A stretch of 28,430 nt of DNA, taken from positions 1-28,430 of the forward strand of contig NW_003136512.1 of NCBI RefSeq assembly GCF_000003605.2, written 5' to 3'. The notes under the pieces are model-generated. The model was not told the DNA's origin and did not search any database. It saw only the letters and a list, made by a program, of their open reading frames with translations. Shown here piece after piece: positions 1-9,498 of this stretch. This stretch comes from Saccoglossus kowalevskii. Lineage: Eukaryota; Hemichordata; Enteropneusta; Harrimaniidae. A program made the position numbers and the translations under genes. Each line of letters starts with the position of its first letter. Position 1 is the stretch's first letter.

Positions 1-44
1 GTTGAGTCTTTTAGTGTGTGCACAGTGGCGTGCCACGTTAATAT
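1..44 (+). repeat. Type B monomer with one inserted C (44 bp)
   Basis: A type B copy (GTTGAG, GTGTGTGCAC, GGCGTGCC) reading GCCACGTTAATAT instead of GCCAGTTAATAT. This is the only copy of this form I saw. The window begins exactly at monomer position 1 in the phase used here, which is probably chance. The array must continue to the left, because the first base is already inside a full copy. Confidence 0.9.
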
Positions 45-87
45 GTTAAGTCTTTTAGTATGTACACAGTGGTGTGCCAGTTAATAT
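45..87 (+). repeat. Reference monomer (type A, consensus)
   Basis: First exact copy of the consensus and the commonest form. It contains a T4 tract (9-12), the 6-bp palindrome TGTACA (17-22), the inverted repeat CACA-GTGG-TGTG (21-32) and TTAATAT followed by GTTAA of the next copy, which makes an imperfect palindrome TTAATATGTTAA across each monomer boundary. It has no CpG. TAA at 3-5 and 38-40 and TAG at 12-14 close the + strand; TTA at 2-4, 11-13 and 37-39 close the - strand. Confidence 0.97.
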
Positions 88-130
88 GTTAAGTCTTTTA
101 GTATGTACACAGTGGTGTGCCAGTTAATAT

Positions 131-474
131 GTTGAGTCTTTTAGTGTGTGCACAGTGGCGTGCCAGTTAATATGTTAAGTCTATTAGTGTGTACACAGTG
201 GTGTGCCAGTTAATATGTTAAGTCTTTTAGTATGTACACAGTGGTGTGCCAGTTAATATGTTGAGTCTTTTAGTATGTACACAGTGGTGTGCCAGTTAAT
301 ATGTTGAGTCTTTTAGTGTGTGCACAGTGGCGTGCCAGTTAATATGTTAAGTCTATTAGTGTGTACACAGTGGTGTGCCAGTTAATATGTTAAGTCTATT
401 AGTATGTACACAGTGGTGTGTCAGTTAATATGTTAAGTCTATTAGCGTGTACACAGTGGTGTGACAGTTAATAT
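131..474 (+). repeat. Cassette 1: B-C-A-X-B-C-D-E (8 monomers)
   Basis: A 344-bp ordered series of variants: B 131, C 174, A 217, X 260, B 303, C 346, D 389, E 432. The C, D and E copies share TCTATTAG (T to A at monomer position 10) and end in GCC, GTC and GAC respectively; E also has TAGCGTG. The same eight-copy order recurs at 4730-5073, 5246-5589, 5848-6191, 8468-8811 and 14826-15169. Shortened forms are at 3182-3353, 13065-13279 and 26888-27059, and a reworked form is at 27275-27489. E monomers, the best tag, start at 432, 3311, 5031, 5547, 6149, 8769, 12250, 13237, 15127, 27017 and 27447. Confidence 0.93.
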
Positions 475-1420
475 GTTGAGTCTTTTAGTGTGTGCACAGT
501 GGTGTGCCAGTTAATATGTTAAGTCTTTTAGTATGTACACAGTGGTGTGCCAGTTAATATGTTAAGTCTTTTAGTATGTACACAGTGGTGTGTCAGTTAA
601 TATGTTAAGTCTATTAGTGTGTACACAGTGGTGTGCCAGTTAATATGTTAAGTCTTTTAGTATGTACACAGTGGTGTGCTAGTTAATATGTTAAGTCTTT
701 TAGTATGTACACAGTGGTGTGCCAGTTAATATGTTAAGTCTTTTAGTATGTACACAGTGGTGTGCCAGTTAATATGTTGAGTCTTTTAGTATGTACACAG
801 TGGTGTGCCAGTTAATATGTTAAGTCTTTTAGTATGTACACAGTGGTGTGCCAGTTAATATGTCAAGTCTTTTAGTGTGTACACAGTGGTGTGCCAGTTA
901 ATATGTCAAGTTATTCAGTATGTACATAGTGGTGTGCCAGTTAATATGTTAAGTCTTTTAGTATGTACACAGTAGCATGCCAGTTAATATGTTGAGTCTT
1001 TTAGTATGTACACAGTGGTGTGCCAGTTAATATGTTAAGTCTTTTAGTATGTACACAGTGGTGTGCCAGTTAATATGTCAAGTCTTTTAGTGTGTACACA
1101 GTGGTGTGCCAGTTAATATGTCAAGTCTTTCAGTATGTACACAGTGGTGTGCCAGTTAATATGTCAAGTCCTTTAGTGTGTACACAGTAGCATGCCAGTT
1201 AATATGTTAAGTCTTTTAGTGTGTGCACAGTTGTGTGTCAGTTAATATGTTAAGTCTTTTAGTATGTACACAGCGGTGTGCCAGTTAATATGTCAAGTCT
1301 TTTAGTATGTACACAGTGGTGTGCCAGTTAATATGTTAAGTCTTTTAGTGTGTACACAGTGGTGTGCCAGTTAATATGTCAAGTCGTTTAGTATGTACAC
1401 AGTGGCGTGCCAGTTAATAT

Positions 1421-1893
1421 GTTGAGTCTTTTAGTGTGTGCACAGTTGTGTGTCAGTTAATATGTCAAGTCTTTTAGTATGTACACAGCGGTGTGCCAGT
1501 TAATATGTCAAGTCTTTTAGTATGTACACAGTGGTGTGCCAGTTAATATGTTAAGTCTTTTAGTATGTACACAGTGGTGTGCCAGTTAATATGTCAAGTC
1601 TTTTAGTGTGTACACAGTGGTGTGCCAGTTAATATGTCAAGTCTTTTAGTATGTACACAGTGGTGTGCCAGTTAATATGTCAAGTCTTTTAGTATGTACA
1701 CAGTGGTGTGCCAGTTAATATGTTGAGTCTTTTAGTGTGTGCACAGTGGTGTGCCAGTTAATATGTTAAGTCTTTTAGTATGTACACAGTGGTGTGCCAG
1801 TTAATATGTTAAGTCTTTTAGTATGTACACAGTGGTGTGTCAGTTAATATGTTAAGTCTATTAGTGTGTACACAGTGGTGTGCCAGTTAATAT
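1421..1893 (+). repeat. Cassette 4: N-O core (11 monomers)
   Basis: The 473-bp order is N, O, GTCAAG-GTATG, A, GTCAAG-GTGTG, GTCAAG-GTATG twice, GTTGAG-GTGCAC-GGTG, A, A ending GTC, C. Full-order copies also start at 9929, 10961, 14138, 16116, 18606, 19208 and 26157. Shortened or rearranged ones start at 7093, 7737, 9413, 11563, 17190, 20440, 21861, 22977, 24265 and 25125; the copy at 28393 is cut by the window end. At 1464 the O copy starts GTCAAG instead of the usual GTTAAG, shared only with 16159. Confidence 0.9.
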
Positions 1894-2366
1894 GTTAAGT
1901 CTTTTAGTATGTACACAGTGGTGTGCCAGTTAATATGTTAAGTCTTTTAGTATGTACACAGTGGTGTGCCAGTTAATATGTTAAGTCTTTTAGTATGTAC
2001 ACAGTGGTGTGCCAGTTAATATGTTGAGTCTTTTAGTGTGTGCACAGTGGCGTGCCAGTTAATATGTCAAGTCTTTTAGTATGTACACAGTGGTGTGCCA
2101 GTTAATATGTTAAGTCTTTTAGTATGTACACAGTGGTGTGCCAGTTAATATGTTGAGTCTTTTAGTGTGTGCACAGTGGCGTGCCAGTTAATATGTTAAG
2201 TCTATTAGTGTGTACACAGTGGTGTGCCAGTTAATATGTTAAGTCTTTTAGTATGTACACAGTGGTGTGCCAGTTAATATGTTGAGTCTTTTAGTATGTA
2301 CACAGTGGTGTGCCAGTTAATATGTTAAGTCTATTAGTGTGTACACAGTGGTGTGTCAGTTAATAT

Positions 2367-2709
2367 GTTAAGTCTTTGAGTGTGCACACAGTTTTGTTCC
2401 AGTTAATATGTTAAGTCTTTTAGTGTGTACACAGTGGTGTGCCACTTAATATGTTAAGTCTTTTAGTATGTACACAGTAGCATGCCAGTTAATATGTTAA
2501 GTCTTTTCGTATGTACACAGTAGCATGCCAGTTAATATGTTAAGTCTTTTAGTGTGCACACAGTTTTGTGCCGTTAATATGTTAAGTCTTTTAGTGTGTA
2601 CACAGTGGTATGCCAGTTAATATGTTAAGTCTTTTAGTATGTACACAGTAGCATGCCAGTTAATATATTAAGTTTTTGAGTGTGCACACAGTTTTGTGCC
2701 AGTTAATAT
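2367..2709 (+). repeat. Cassette 2: F-G-H-H-I-J-H-K (8 monomers)
   Basis: The 343-bp order is F 2367, G 2410, H 2453, H 2496, I 2539 (42 bp), J 2581, H 2624, K 2667. F, I and K share GTGTGCACACAGTTTTGT in place of the usual GTATGTACACAGTGGTGT, giving the 10-bp palindrome GTGTGCACAC; F has TTCC and K has TTAATATATTAAG. H carries GTAGCATGCC. The second H here has TTTTCGTATG. Full copies also lie at 3612-3956, 6278-6620, 8898-9240, 12379-12721, 13366-13708 and 22162-22504; partial ones are at 23278-23535 and 27490-27575. Confidence 0.95.
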
Positions 2710-2881
2710 GTTAAGTCTTTTAGTGTGTACACAGTGGTGTGCCAGTTAATATGTCAAGTCTTTTATTATGTACACAGTGGTGTGCCAGTTAATATGTTAA
2801 GTCTTTTAGTGTGTACACAGTGCTGTGCCAGTTAATATGTCAAGTCTTTTAGTATGTACACAGTGGTGTGCCAGTTAATAT

Positions 2882-2923
2882 GTCAAGCATTTAGTATGTA
2901 CACAGTGGTGTGCCAGTTAATAT
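2882..2923 (+). repeat. Type M monomer (42 bp), a cassette 3 tag
   Basis: GTCAAGCATTTAG replaces GTCAAGTCTTTTAG, a one-base loss with a local base change. Twelve copies start at 2882, 4129, 6793, 7437, 11950, 12851, 13838, 16890, 17534, 17748, 20282 and 22677. Ten of them are followed by an H-like GTGTAC-GTAGCATGCC copy and then a GTGCACAC copy, so M marks a fixed local order. The copy at 11950 reads ATTTAATATG and is followed by GTTGAG-GTGCACAC, and the one at 20282 is deleted at its 3' end. Confidence 0.94.
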
Positions 2924-3525
2924 GTTAAGTCTTTTAGTGTGTACACAGTAGCATGCCAGTTAATATGTTAAGTCTTTTAGTGTGCACACAGTTTTGTGCC
3001 AGTTAATATGTTAAGTCTTTTAGTGTGTACACAGTGGTGTGCCAGTTAATATGTCAAGTCTTTTAGTATGTACACAGTGGTGTGCCAGTTAATATGTTAA
3101 GTCTTTTAGTGTGTACACAGTGGTGTGCCAGTTAATATGTCAAGTCTTTTAGTATGTACACAGTGGTGTGCCAGTTAATATGTTGAGTCTTTTAGTGTGT
3201 GCACAGTGGCGTGCCAGTTAATATGTTAAGTCTATTAGTGTGTACACAGTGGTGTGCCAGTTAATATGTTAAGTCTATTAGTATGTACACAGTGGTGTGT
3301 CAGTTAATATGTTAAGTCTATTAGCGTGTACACAGTGGTGTGACAGTTAATATGTTGAGTCTTTTAGTGTGTGCACAGTGGTGTGCCAGTTAATATGTTA
3401 AGTCTTTTAGTATGTACACAGTGGTGTGCCAGTTAATATGTTAAGTCTTTTAGTATGTACACAGTGGTGTGTCAGTTAATATGTTAAGTCTATTAGTGTG
3501 TACACAGTGGTGTGCCAGTTAATAT

Positions 3526-4342
3526 GTTGAGTCTTTTAGTATGTACACAGTGGTGTGCCAGTTAATATGTTAAGTCTATTAGTGTGTACACAGTGGTGTG
3601 TCAGTTAATATGTTAAGTCTTTGAGTGTGCACACAGTTTTGTTCCAGTTAATATGTTAAGTCTTTTAGTGTGTACACAGTGGTGTGCCACTTAATATGTT
3701 AAGTCTTTTAGTATGTACACAGTAGCATGCCAGTTAATATGTTAAGTCTTTTAGTATGTACACAGTAGCATGCCAGTTAATATGTTAAGTCTTTTAGTGT
3801 GCACACAGTTTTGTGCCGTTAATATGTTAAGTCTTTTAGTGTGTACACAGTGCGCTATGCCAGTTAATATGTTAAGTCTTTTAGTATGTACACAGTAGCA
3901 TGCCAGTTAATATATTAAGTTTTTGAGTGTGCACACAGTTTTGTGCCAGTTAATATGTTAAGTCTTTTAGTGTGTACACAGTGGTGTGCCAGTTAATATG
4001 TCAAGTCTTTTATTATGTACACAGTGGTGTGCCAGTTAATATGTTAAGTCTTTTAGTGTGTACACAGTGGTGTGCCAGTTAATATGTCAAGTCTTTTAGT
4101 ATGTACACAGTGGTGTGCCAGTTAATATGTCAAGCATTTAGTATGTACACAGTGGTGTGCCAGTTAATATGTTAAGTCTTTTAGTGTGTACACAGTAGCA
4201 TGCCAGTTAATATGTTAAGTCTTTTAGTGTGCACACAGTTTTGTGCCAGTTAATATGTTAAGTCTTTTAGTGTGTACACAGTGGTGTGCCAGTTAATATG
4301 TCAAGTCTTTTAGTATGTACACAGTGGTGTGCCAGTTAATAT
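3526..4342 (+). repeat. Segmental copy, partner of 2281-3095
   Basis: Adjacent copy, two bases longer because of the J insertion at 3826-3870. It ends where an O-type monomer begins at 4343, which in other places follows N rather than this GTCAAG copy, so 4343 looks like a recombination joint. Confidence 0.92.
3612..3956 (+). repeat. Cassette 2 copy with 2-base insertion
   Basis: Same eight-monomer order as 2367-2709. The J copy (3826-3870, 45 bp) reads CAGTGCGCTATGCC instead of CAGTGGTATGCC, adding two bases and two CpG-like steps absent from the other J copies. I saw this form nowhere else in the window. Confidence 0.95.
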
Positions 4343-4729
4343 GTTAAGTCTTTTAGTATGTACACAGCGGTGTGCCAGTTAATATGTCAAGTCTTTTAGT
4401 ATGTACACAGTGGTGTGCCAGTTAATATGTTAAGTCTTTTAGTATGTACACAGTGGTGTGCCAGTTAATATGTCAAGTCTTTTAGTGTGTACACAGTGGT
4501 GTGCCAGTTAATATGTCAAGTCTTTTAGTATGTACACAGTGGTGTGCCAGTTAATATGTCAAGTCTTTTAGTATGTACACAGTGGTGTGCCAGTTAATAT
4601 GTTGAGTCTTTTAGTGTGTGCACAGTGGTGTGCCAGTTAATATGTTAAGTCTTTTAGTATGTACACAGTGGTGTGCCAGTTAATATGTTAAGTCTTTTAG
4701 TATGTACACAGTGGTGTGCCAGTTAATAT

Positions 4730-5073
4730 GTTGAGTCTTTTAGTGTGTGCACAGTGGCGTGCCAGTTAATATGTTAAGTCTATTAGTGTGTACACAGTGG
4801 TGTGCCAGTTAATATGTTAAGTCTTTTAGTATGTACACAGTGGTGTGCCAGTTAATATGTTGAGTCTTTTAGTATGTACACAGTGGTGTGCCAGTTAATA
4901 TGTTGAGTCTTTTAGTGTGTGCACAGTGGCGTGCCAGTTAATATGTTAAGTCTATTAGTGTGTACACAGTGGTGTGCCAGTTAATATGTTAAGTCTATTA
5001 GTATGTACACAGTGGTGTGTCAGTTAATATGTTAAGTCTATTAGCGTGTACACAGTGGTGTGACAGTTAATAT
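4730..5073 (+). repeat. Cassette 1 copy (B-C-A-X-B-C-D-E)
   Basis: Full eight-monomer cassette ending in E at 5031. It is the first of three closely spaced copies. Its E is 516 bp (12 monomers) before the next E, with the intervening four monomers mostly type A. Confidence 0.92.
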
Positions 5074-5245
5074 GTTGAGTCTTTTAGTGTGTACACAGTG
5101 GTGTGCCAGTTAATATGTTAAGTCTTTTAGTATGTACACAGTGGTGTGCCAGTTAATATGTTAAGTCTTTTAGTATGTACACAGTGGTGTGCCAGTTAAT
5201 ATGTTAAGTCTTTTAGTATGTACACAGTGGTGTGCCAGTTAATAT

Positions 5246-5589
5246 GTTGAGTCTTTTAGTGTGTGCACAGTGGCGTGCCAGTTAATATGTTAAGTCTATT
5301 AGTGTGTACACAGTGGTGTGCCAGTTAATATGTTAAGTCTTTTAGTATGTACACAGTGGTGTGCCAGTTAATATGTTGAGTCTTTTAGTATGTACACAGT
5401 GGTGTGCCAGTTAATATGTTGAGTCTTTTAGTGTGTGCACAGTGGCGTGCCAGTTAATATGTTAAGTCTATTAGTGTGTACACAGTGGTGTGCCAGTTAA
5501 TATGTTAAGTCTATTAGTATGTACACAGTGGTGTGTCAGTTAATATGTTAAGTCTATTAGCGTGTACACAGTGGTGTGACAGTTAATAT
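5246..5589 (+). repeat. Cassette 1 copy (B-C-A-X-B-C-D-E)
   Basis: Full cassette ending in E at 5547. The following GTTGAG copy at 5590 has GTGTAC rather than GTGTGCAC; the same substitution follows the E at 5031, supporting a direct 12-monomer duplication of this stretch. Confidence 0.92.
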
Positions 5590-5847
5590 GTTGAGTCTTT
5601 TAGTGTGTACACAGTGGTGTGCCAGTTAATATGTTAAGTCTTTTAGTATGTACACAGTGGTGTGCCAGTTAATATGTTAAGTCTTTTAGTATGTACACAG
5701 TGGTGTGCCAGTTAATATGTTGAGTCTTTTAGTGTGTGCACAGTGGCGTGCCAGTTAATATGTTAAGTCTTTTAGTATGTACACAGTGGTGTGCCAGTTA
5801 ATATGTTAAGTCTTTTAGTATGTACACAGTGGTGTGCCAGTTAATAT

Positions 5848-6191
5848 GTTGAGTCTTTTAGTGTGTGCACAGTGGCGTGCCAGTTAATATGTTAAGTCTA
5901 TTAGTGTGTACACAGTGGTGTGCCAGTTAATATGTTAAGTCTTTTAGTATGTACACAGTGGTGTGCCAGTTAATATGTTGAGTCTTTTAGTATGTACACA
6001 GTGGTGTGCCAGTTAATATGTTGAGTCTTTTAGTGTGTGCACAGTGGCGTGCCAGTTAATATGTTAAGTCTATTAGTGTGTACACAGTGGTGTGCCAGTT
6101 AATATGTTAAGTCTATTAGTATGTACACAGTGGTGTGTCAGTTAATATGTTAAGTCTATTAGCGTGTACACAGTGGTGTGACAGTTAATAT
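5848..6191 (+). repeat. Cassette 1 copy (B-C-A-X-B-C-D-E)
   Basis: Full cassette ending in E at 6149, 602 bp (14 monomers) after the previous E. Two CTATT monomers then lead straight into cassette 2 at 6278, so cassettes 1 and 2 are directly linked here, as they are at 8468-9240. Confidence 0.92.
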
Positions 6192-6277
6192 GTTAAGTCT
6201 ATTAGTATGTACACAGTGGTGTGCCAGTTAATATGTTAAGTCTATTAGTGTGTACACAGTGGTGTGTCAGTTAATAT

Positions 6278-6620
6278 GTTAAGTCTTTGAGTGTGCACAC
6301 AGTTTTGTTCCAGTTAATATGTTAAGTCTTTTAGTGTGTACACAGTGGTGTGCCACTTAATATGTTAAGTCTTTTAGTATGTACACAGTAGCATGCCAGT
6401 TAATATGTTAAGTCTTTTAGTATGTACACAGTAGCATGCCAGTTAATATGTTAAGTCTTTTAGTGTGCACACAGTTTTGTGCCGTTAATATGTTAAGTCT
6501 TTTAGTGTGTACACAGTGGTATGCCAGTTAATATGTTAAGTCTTTTAGTATGTACACAGTAGCATGCCAGTTAATATATTAAGTTTTTGAGTGTGCACAC
6601 AGTTTTGTGCCAGTTAATAT
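6278..6620 (+). repeat. Cassette 2 copy (F-G-H-H-I-J-H-K)
   Basis: Full copy following cassette 1 and two CTATT monomers. K at 6578 is also the left end of the block shared with 16675-17747. Confidence 0.95.
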
Positions 6621-7650
6621 GTTAAGTCTTTTAGTGTGTACACAGTGGTGTGCCAGTTAATATGTCAAGTCTTTTATTATGTACACAGTGGTGTGCCAGT
6701 TAATATGTTAAGTCTTTTAGTGTGTACACAGTGGTGTGCCAGTTAATATGTCAAGTTTTTTAGTATGTACACAGTGGTGTGCCAGTTAATATGTCAAGCA
6801 TTTAGTATGTACACAGTGGTGTGCCAGTTAATATGTTAAGTCTTTTAGTGTGTACACAGTAGCATGCCAGTTAATATGTTAAGTCTTTTAGTGTGCACAC
6901 AGTTTTGTGCCAGTTAATATGTTAAGTCTTTTAGTGTGTACACAGTGGTGTGCCAGTTAATATGTCAAGTCTTTTAGTATGTACACAGTGGTGTGCCAGT
7001 TAATATGTTAAGTCTTTTAGTGTGTACACAGTGGTGTGCCAGTTAATATGTCAAGTCTTTTAGTATGTACACAGTGGCGTGCCAGTTAATATGTTGAGTC
7101 TTTTAGTGTGTGCACAGTTGTGTGTCAGTTAATATGTTAAGTCTTTTAGTATGTACACAGCGGTGTGCCAGTTAATATGTCAAGTCTTTTAGTATGTGCA
7201 CAGTGGTGTGCCAGTTAATATGTTAAGTCTTTTAGTGTGTACACAGTAGCATGCCAGTTAATATGTTAAGTCTTTTAGTGTGCACACAGTTTTGTGCCAG
7301 TTAATATGTTAAGTCTTTTAGTGTGTACACAGTGGTGTGCCAGTTAATATGTCAAGTCTTTTAGTGTGTACACAGTGGTGTGCCAGTTAATATGTCAAGT
7401 CTTTTAGTATGTACACAGTGGTGTGCCAGTTAATATGTCAAGCATTTAGTATGTACACAGTGGTGTGCCAGTTAATATGTTAAGTCTTTTAGTGTGTACA
7501 CAGTAGCATGCCAGTTAATATGTTAAGTCTTTTAGTGTGCACACAGTTTTGTGCCAGTTAATATGTTAAGTCTTTTAGTGTGTACACAGTGGTGTGCCAG
7601 CTAATATGTCAAGTCTTTTAGTATGTACACAGTGGTGTGCCAGTTAATAT
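6578..7650 (+). repeat. Segmental copy, partner of 16675-17747
   Basis: Twenty-five monomers from K through L, M, N, O and a second M match 16675-17747 at offset 10,097. Shared rare markers: GTCAAGTTTTTTAG at 6750 and 16847, and GTATGTGCACAG in the copies at 7179 and 17276. Differences seen: GCCAGCTAAT near 7600 here, and TTTTATTGTGCAC near 17376 in the partner. Confidence 0.93.
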
Positions 7651-8467
7651 GTTAAGTCTTTTAGTGTGTACACAGTGGTGTGCCAGTTAATATGTCAAGT
7701 CTTTTAGTATGTACACAGTGGCGTGCCAGTTAATATGTTGAGTCTTTTAGTGTGTGCACAGTTGTGTGTCAGTTAATATGTTAAGTCTTTTAGTATGTAC
7801 ACAGCGGTGTGCCAGTTAATATGTCAAGTCTTTTAGTATGTACACAGTGGTGTGCCAGTTAATATGTTAAGTCTATTAGTGTGTACACAGTGGTGTGCCA
7901 GTTAATATGTTAAGTCTTTTAGTATGTACACAGTGGTGTGCCAGTTAATATGTTGAGTCTTTTAGTATGTACACAGTGGTGTGCCAGTTAATATGTCAAG
8001 TCTTTTAGTATGTACACAGTGGTGTGCCAGTTAATATGTTGAGTCTTTTAGTGTGTGCACAGTGGTGTGCCAGTTAATATGTTAAGTCTTTTAGTATGTA
8101 CACAGTGGTGTGCCAGTTAATATGTTAAGTCTTTTAGTATGTACACAGTGGTGTGTCAGTTAATATGTTAAGTCTATTAGTGTGTACACAGTGGTGTGCC
8201 AGTTAATATGTTAAGTCTTTTAGTATGTACACAGTGGTGTGCCAGTTAATATGTTAAGTCTTTTAGTATGTACACAGTGGTGTGCCAGTTAATATGTTAA
8301 GTCTTTTAGTATGTACACAGTGGTGTGCCAGTTAATATGTTGAGTCTTTTAGTGTGTGCACAGTGGCGTGCCAGTTAATATGTTAAGTCTTTTAGTATGT
8401 ACACAGTGGTGTGCCAGTTAATATGTTAAGTCTTTTAGTATGTACACAGTGGTGTGCCAGTTAATAT

Positions 8468-8811
8468 GTTGAGTCTTTTAGTGTGTGCACAGTGGCGTGC
8501 CAGTTAATATGTTAAGTCTATTAGTGTGTACACAGTGGTGTGCCAGTTAATATGTTAAGTCTTTTAGTATGTACACAGTGGTGTGCCAGTTAATATGTTG
8601 AGTCTTTTAGTATGTACACAGTGGTGTGCCAGTTAATATGTTGAGTCTTTTAGTGTGTGCACAGTGGCGTGCCAGTTAATATGTTAAGTCTATTAGTGTG
8701 TACACAGTGGTGTGCCAGTTAATATGTTAAGTCTATTAGTATGTACACAGTGGTGTGTCAGTTAATATGTTAAGTCTATTAGCGTGTACACAGTGGTGTG
8801 ACAGTTAATAT
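8468..8811 (+). repeat. Cassette 1 copy (B-C-A-X-B-C-D-E)
   Basis: Full cassette lying 2,620 bp after the copy at 5848-6191 and inside the larger duplicated block 8253-9283. The second CTATT monomer after E reads GTTAAATC, a private substitution near 8859. Confidence 0.92.
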
Positions 8812-8897
8812 GTTAAGTCTATTAGTATGTACACAGTGGTGTGCCAGTTAATATGTTAAATCTATTAGTGTGTACACAGTGGTGTGTCAGTTAATAT

Positions 8898-9240
8898 GTT
8901 AAGTCTTTGAGTGTGCACACAGTTTTGTTCCAGTTAATATGTTAAGTCTTTTAGTGTGTACACAGTGGTGTGCCACTTAATATGTTAAGTCTTTTAGTAT
9001 GTACACAGTAGCATGCCAGTTAATATGTTAAGTCTTTTAGTATGTACACAGTAGCATGCCAGTTAATATGTTAAGTCTTTTAGTGTGCACACAGTTTTGT
9101 GCCGTTAATATGTTAAGTCTTTTAGTGTGTACACAGTGGTATGCCAGTTAATATGTTAAGTCTTTTAGTATGTACACAGTAGCATGCCAGTTAATATATT
9201 AAGTTTTTGAGTGTGCACACAGTTTTGTGCCAGTTAATAT
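8898..9240 (+). repeat. Cassette 2 copy (F-G-H-H-I-J-H-K)
   Basis: Full copy 2,620 bp after the one at 6278 (61 monomers minus one I and two M single-base losses). It is followed at 9241 by a copy with GTGTCCCAG, a private substitution. Confidence 0.95.
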
Positions 9241-9498
9241 GTTAAGTCTTTTAGTGTGTACACAGTGGTGTCCCAGTTAATATGTCAAGTCTTTTAGTAT
9301 GTACACAGTGGTGTGCCAGTTAATATGTTAAGTCTTTTAGTGTGTACACAGTGGTGTGCCAGTTAATATGTCAAGTCTTTTAGTATGTACACAGTGGCGT
9401 GCCAGTTAATATGTTGAGTCTTTTAGTGTGTGCACAGTTGTGTGTCAGTTAATATGTTAAGTCTTTTAGTATGTACACAGCGGTGTGCCAGTTAATAT

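Larger units (their letters stand above)
88..1979 (+). repeat. Segmental copy, partner of 14783-16674
   Basis: These 44 monomers match 14783-16674 copy for copy at a constant offset of 14,695 bp with no net indel. Shared rare markers include the GTTATTCAG monomer at 905 and 15600, the GTTAAG-type N copy at 1206 and 15901, and the GTCAAG form of O at 1464 and 16159. Differences I noticed are few: 680 (GTGTGCT), 927 (TACATAG), 1170 (GTCCTT), 1385 (GTCGTT) and, in the partner, GTGCGTC near 16146. Similarity ends abruptly at 1980, where this copy continues with A and the partner switches to a K monomer. Confidence 0.93.
2281..3095 (+). repeat. Segmental copy, partner of 3526-4342
   Basis: Nineteen monomers running X, C ending GTC, then cassette 2 (F at 2367), L, M and flanking copies. 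The neighbouring partner lies 1,245 bp downstream, a 29-monomer step shortened by one 42-bp I and one 42-bp M. Differences seen: TTTTCGTATG near 2509, GTGCTGTGCC near 2822, and a 2-base insertion in the partner at its J monomer. Beyond 3095 this copy goes to GTGTG while the partner goes to O. Confidence 0.92.
5633..6663 (+). repeat. Segmental copy, partner of 8253-9283
   Basis: Twenty-four monomers, A-A-B-A-A, cassette 1, two CTATT copies, cassette 2 and one more, match 8253-9283 at offset 2,620 with no net indel. To the left, 5590 (GTTGAG) pairs with an A and similarity stops. To the right, 6664 is L while the partner has an ordinary GTCAAG copy, and the series diverge within two more monomers. 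Confidence 0.92.
8253..9283 (+). repeat. Segmental copy, partner of 5633-6663
   Basis: Second copy of the 1,031-bp block, with private changes near 8859 (GTTAAATC) and 9272 (GTGTCCC). It runs directly into a GTCAAG / N region at 9284-9455, whereas the partner runs into the L-M cassette. Confidence 0.92.

Noticed and set aside
2667-2709. TATA-like promoter at the K boundary (TTAATATATTAA)
   Set aside because: It is an AT-rich string made by a single substitution, without any gene, start-site context or downstream open frame.
4343-4729. A possible non-satellite insertion between cassette 3 and cassette 1
   Set aside because: Read monomer by monomer, it is ordinary O, GTCAAG, A and GTTGAG copies in register; only the order is rearranged.
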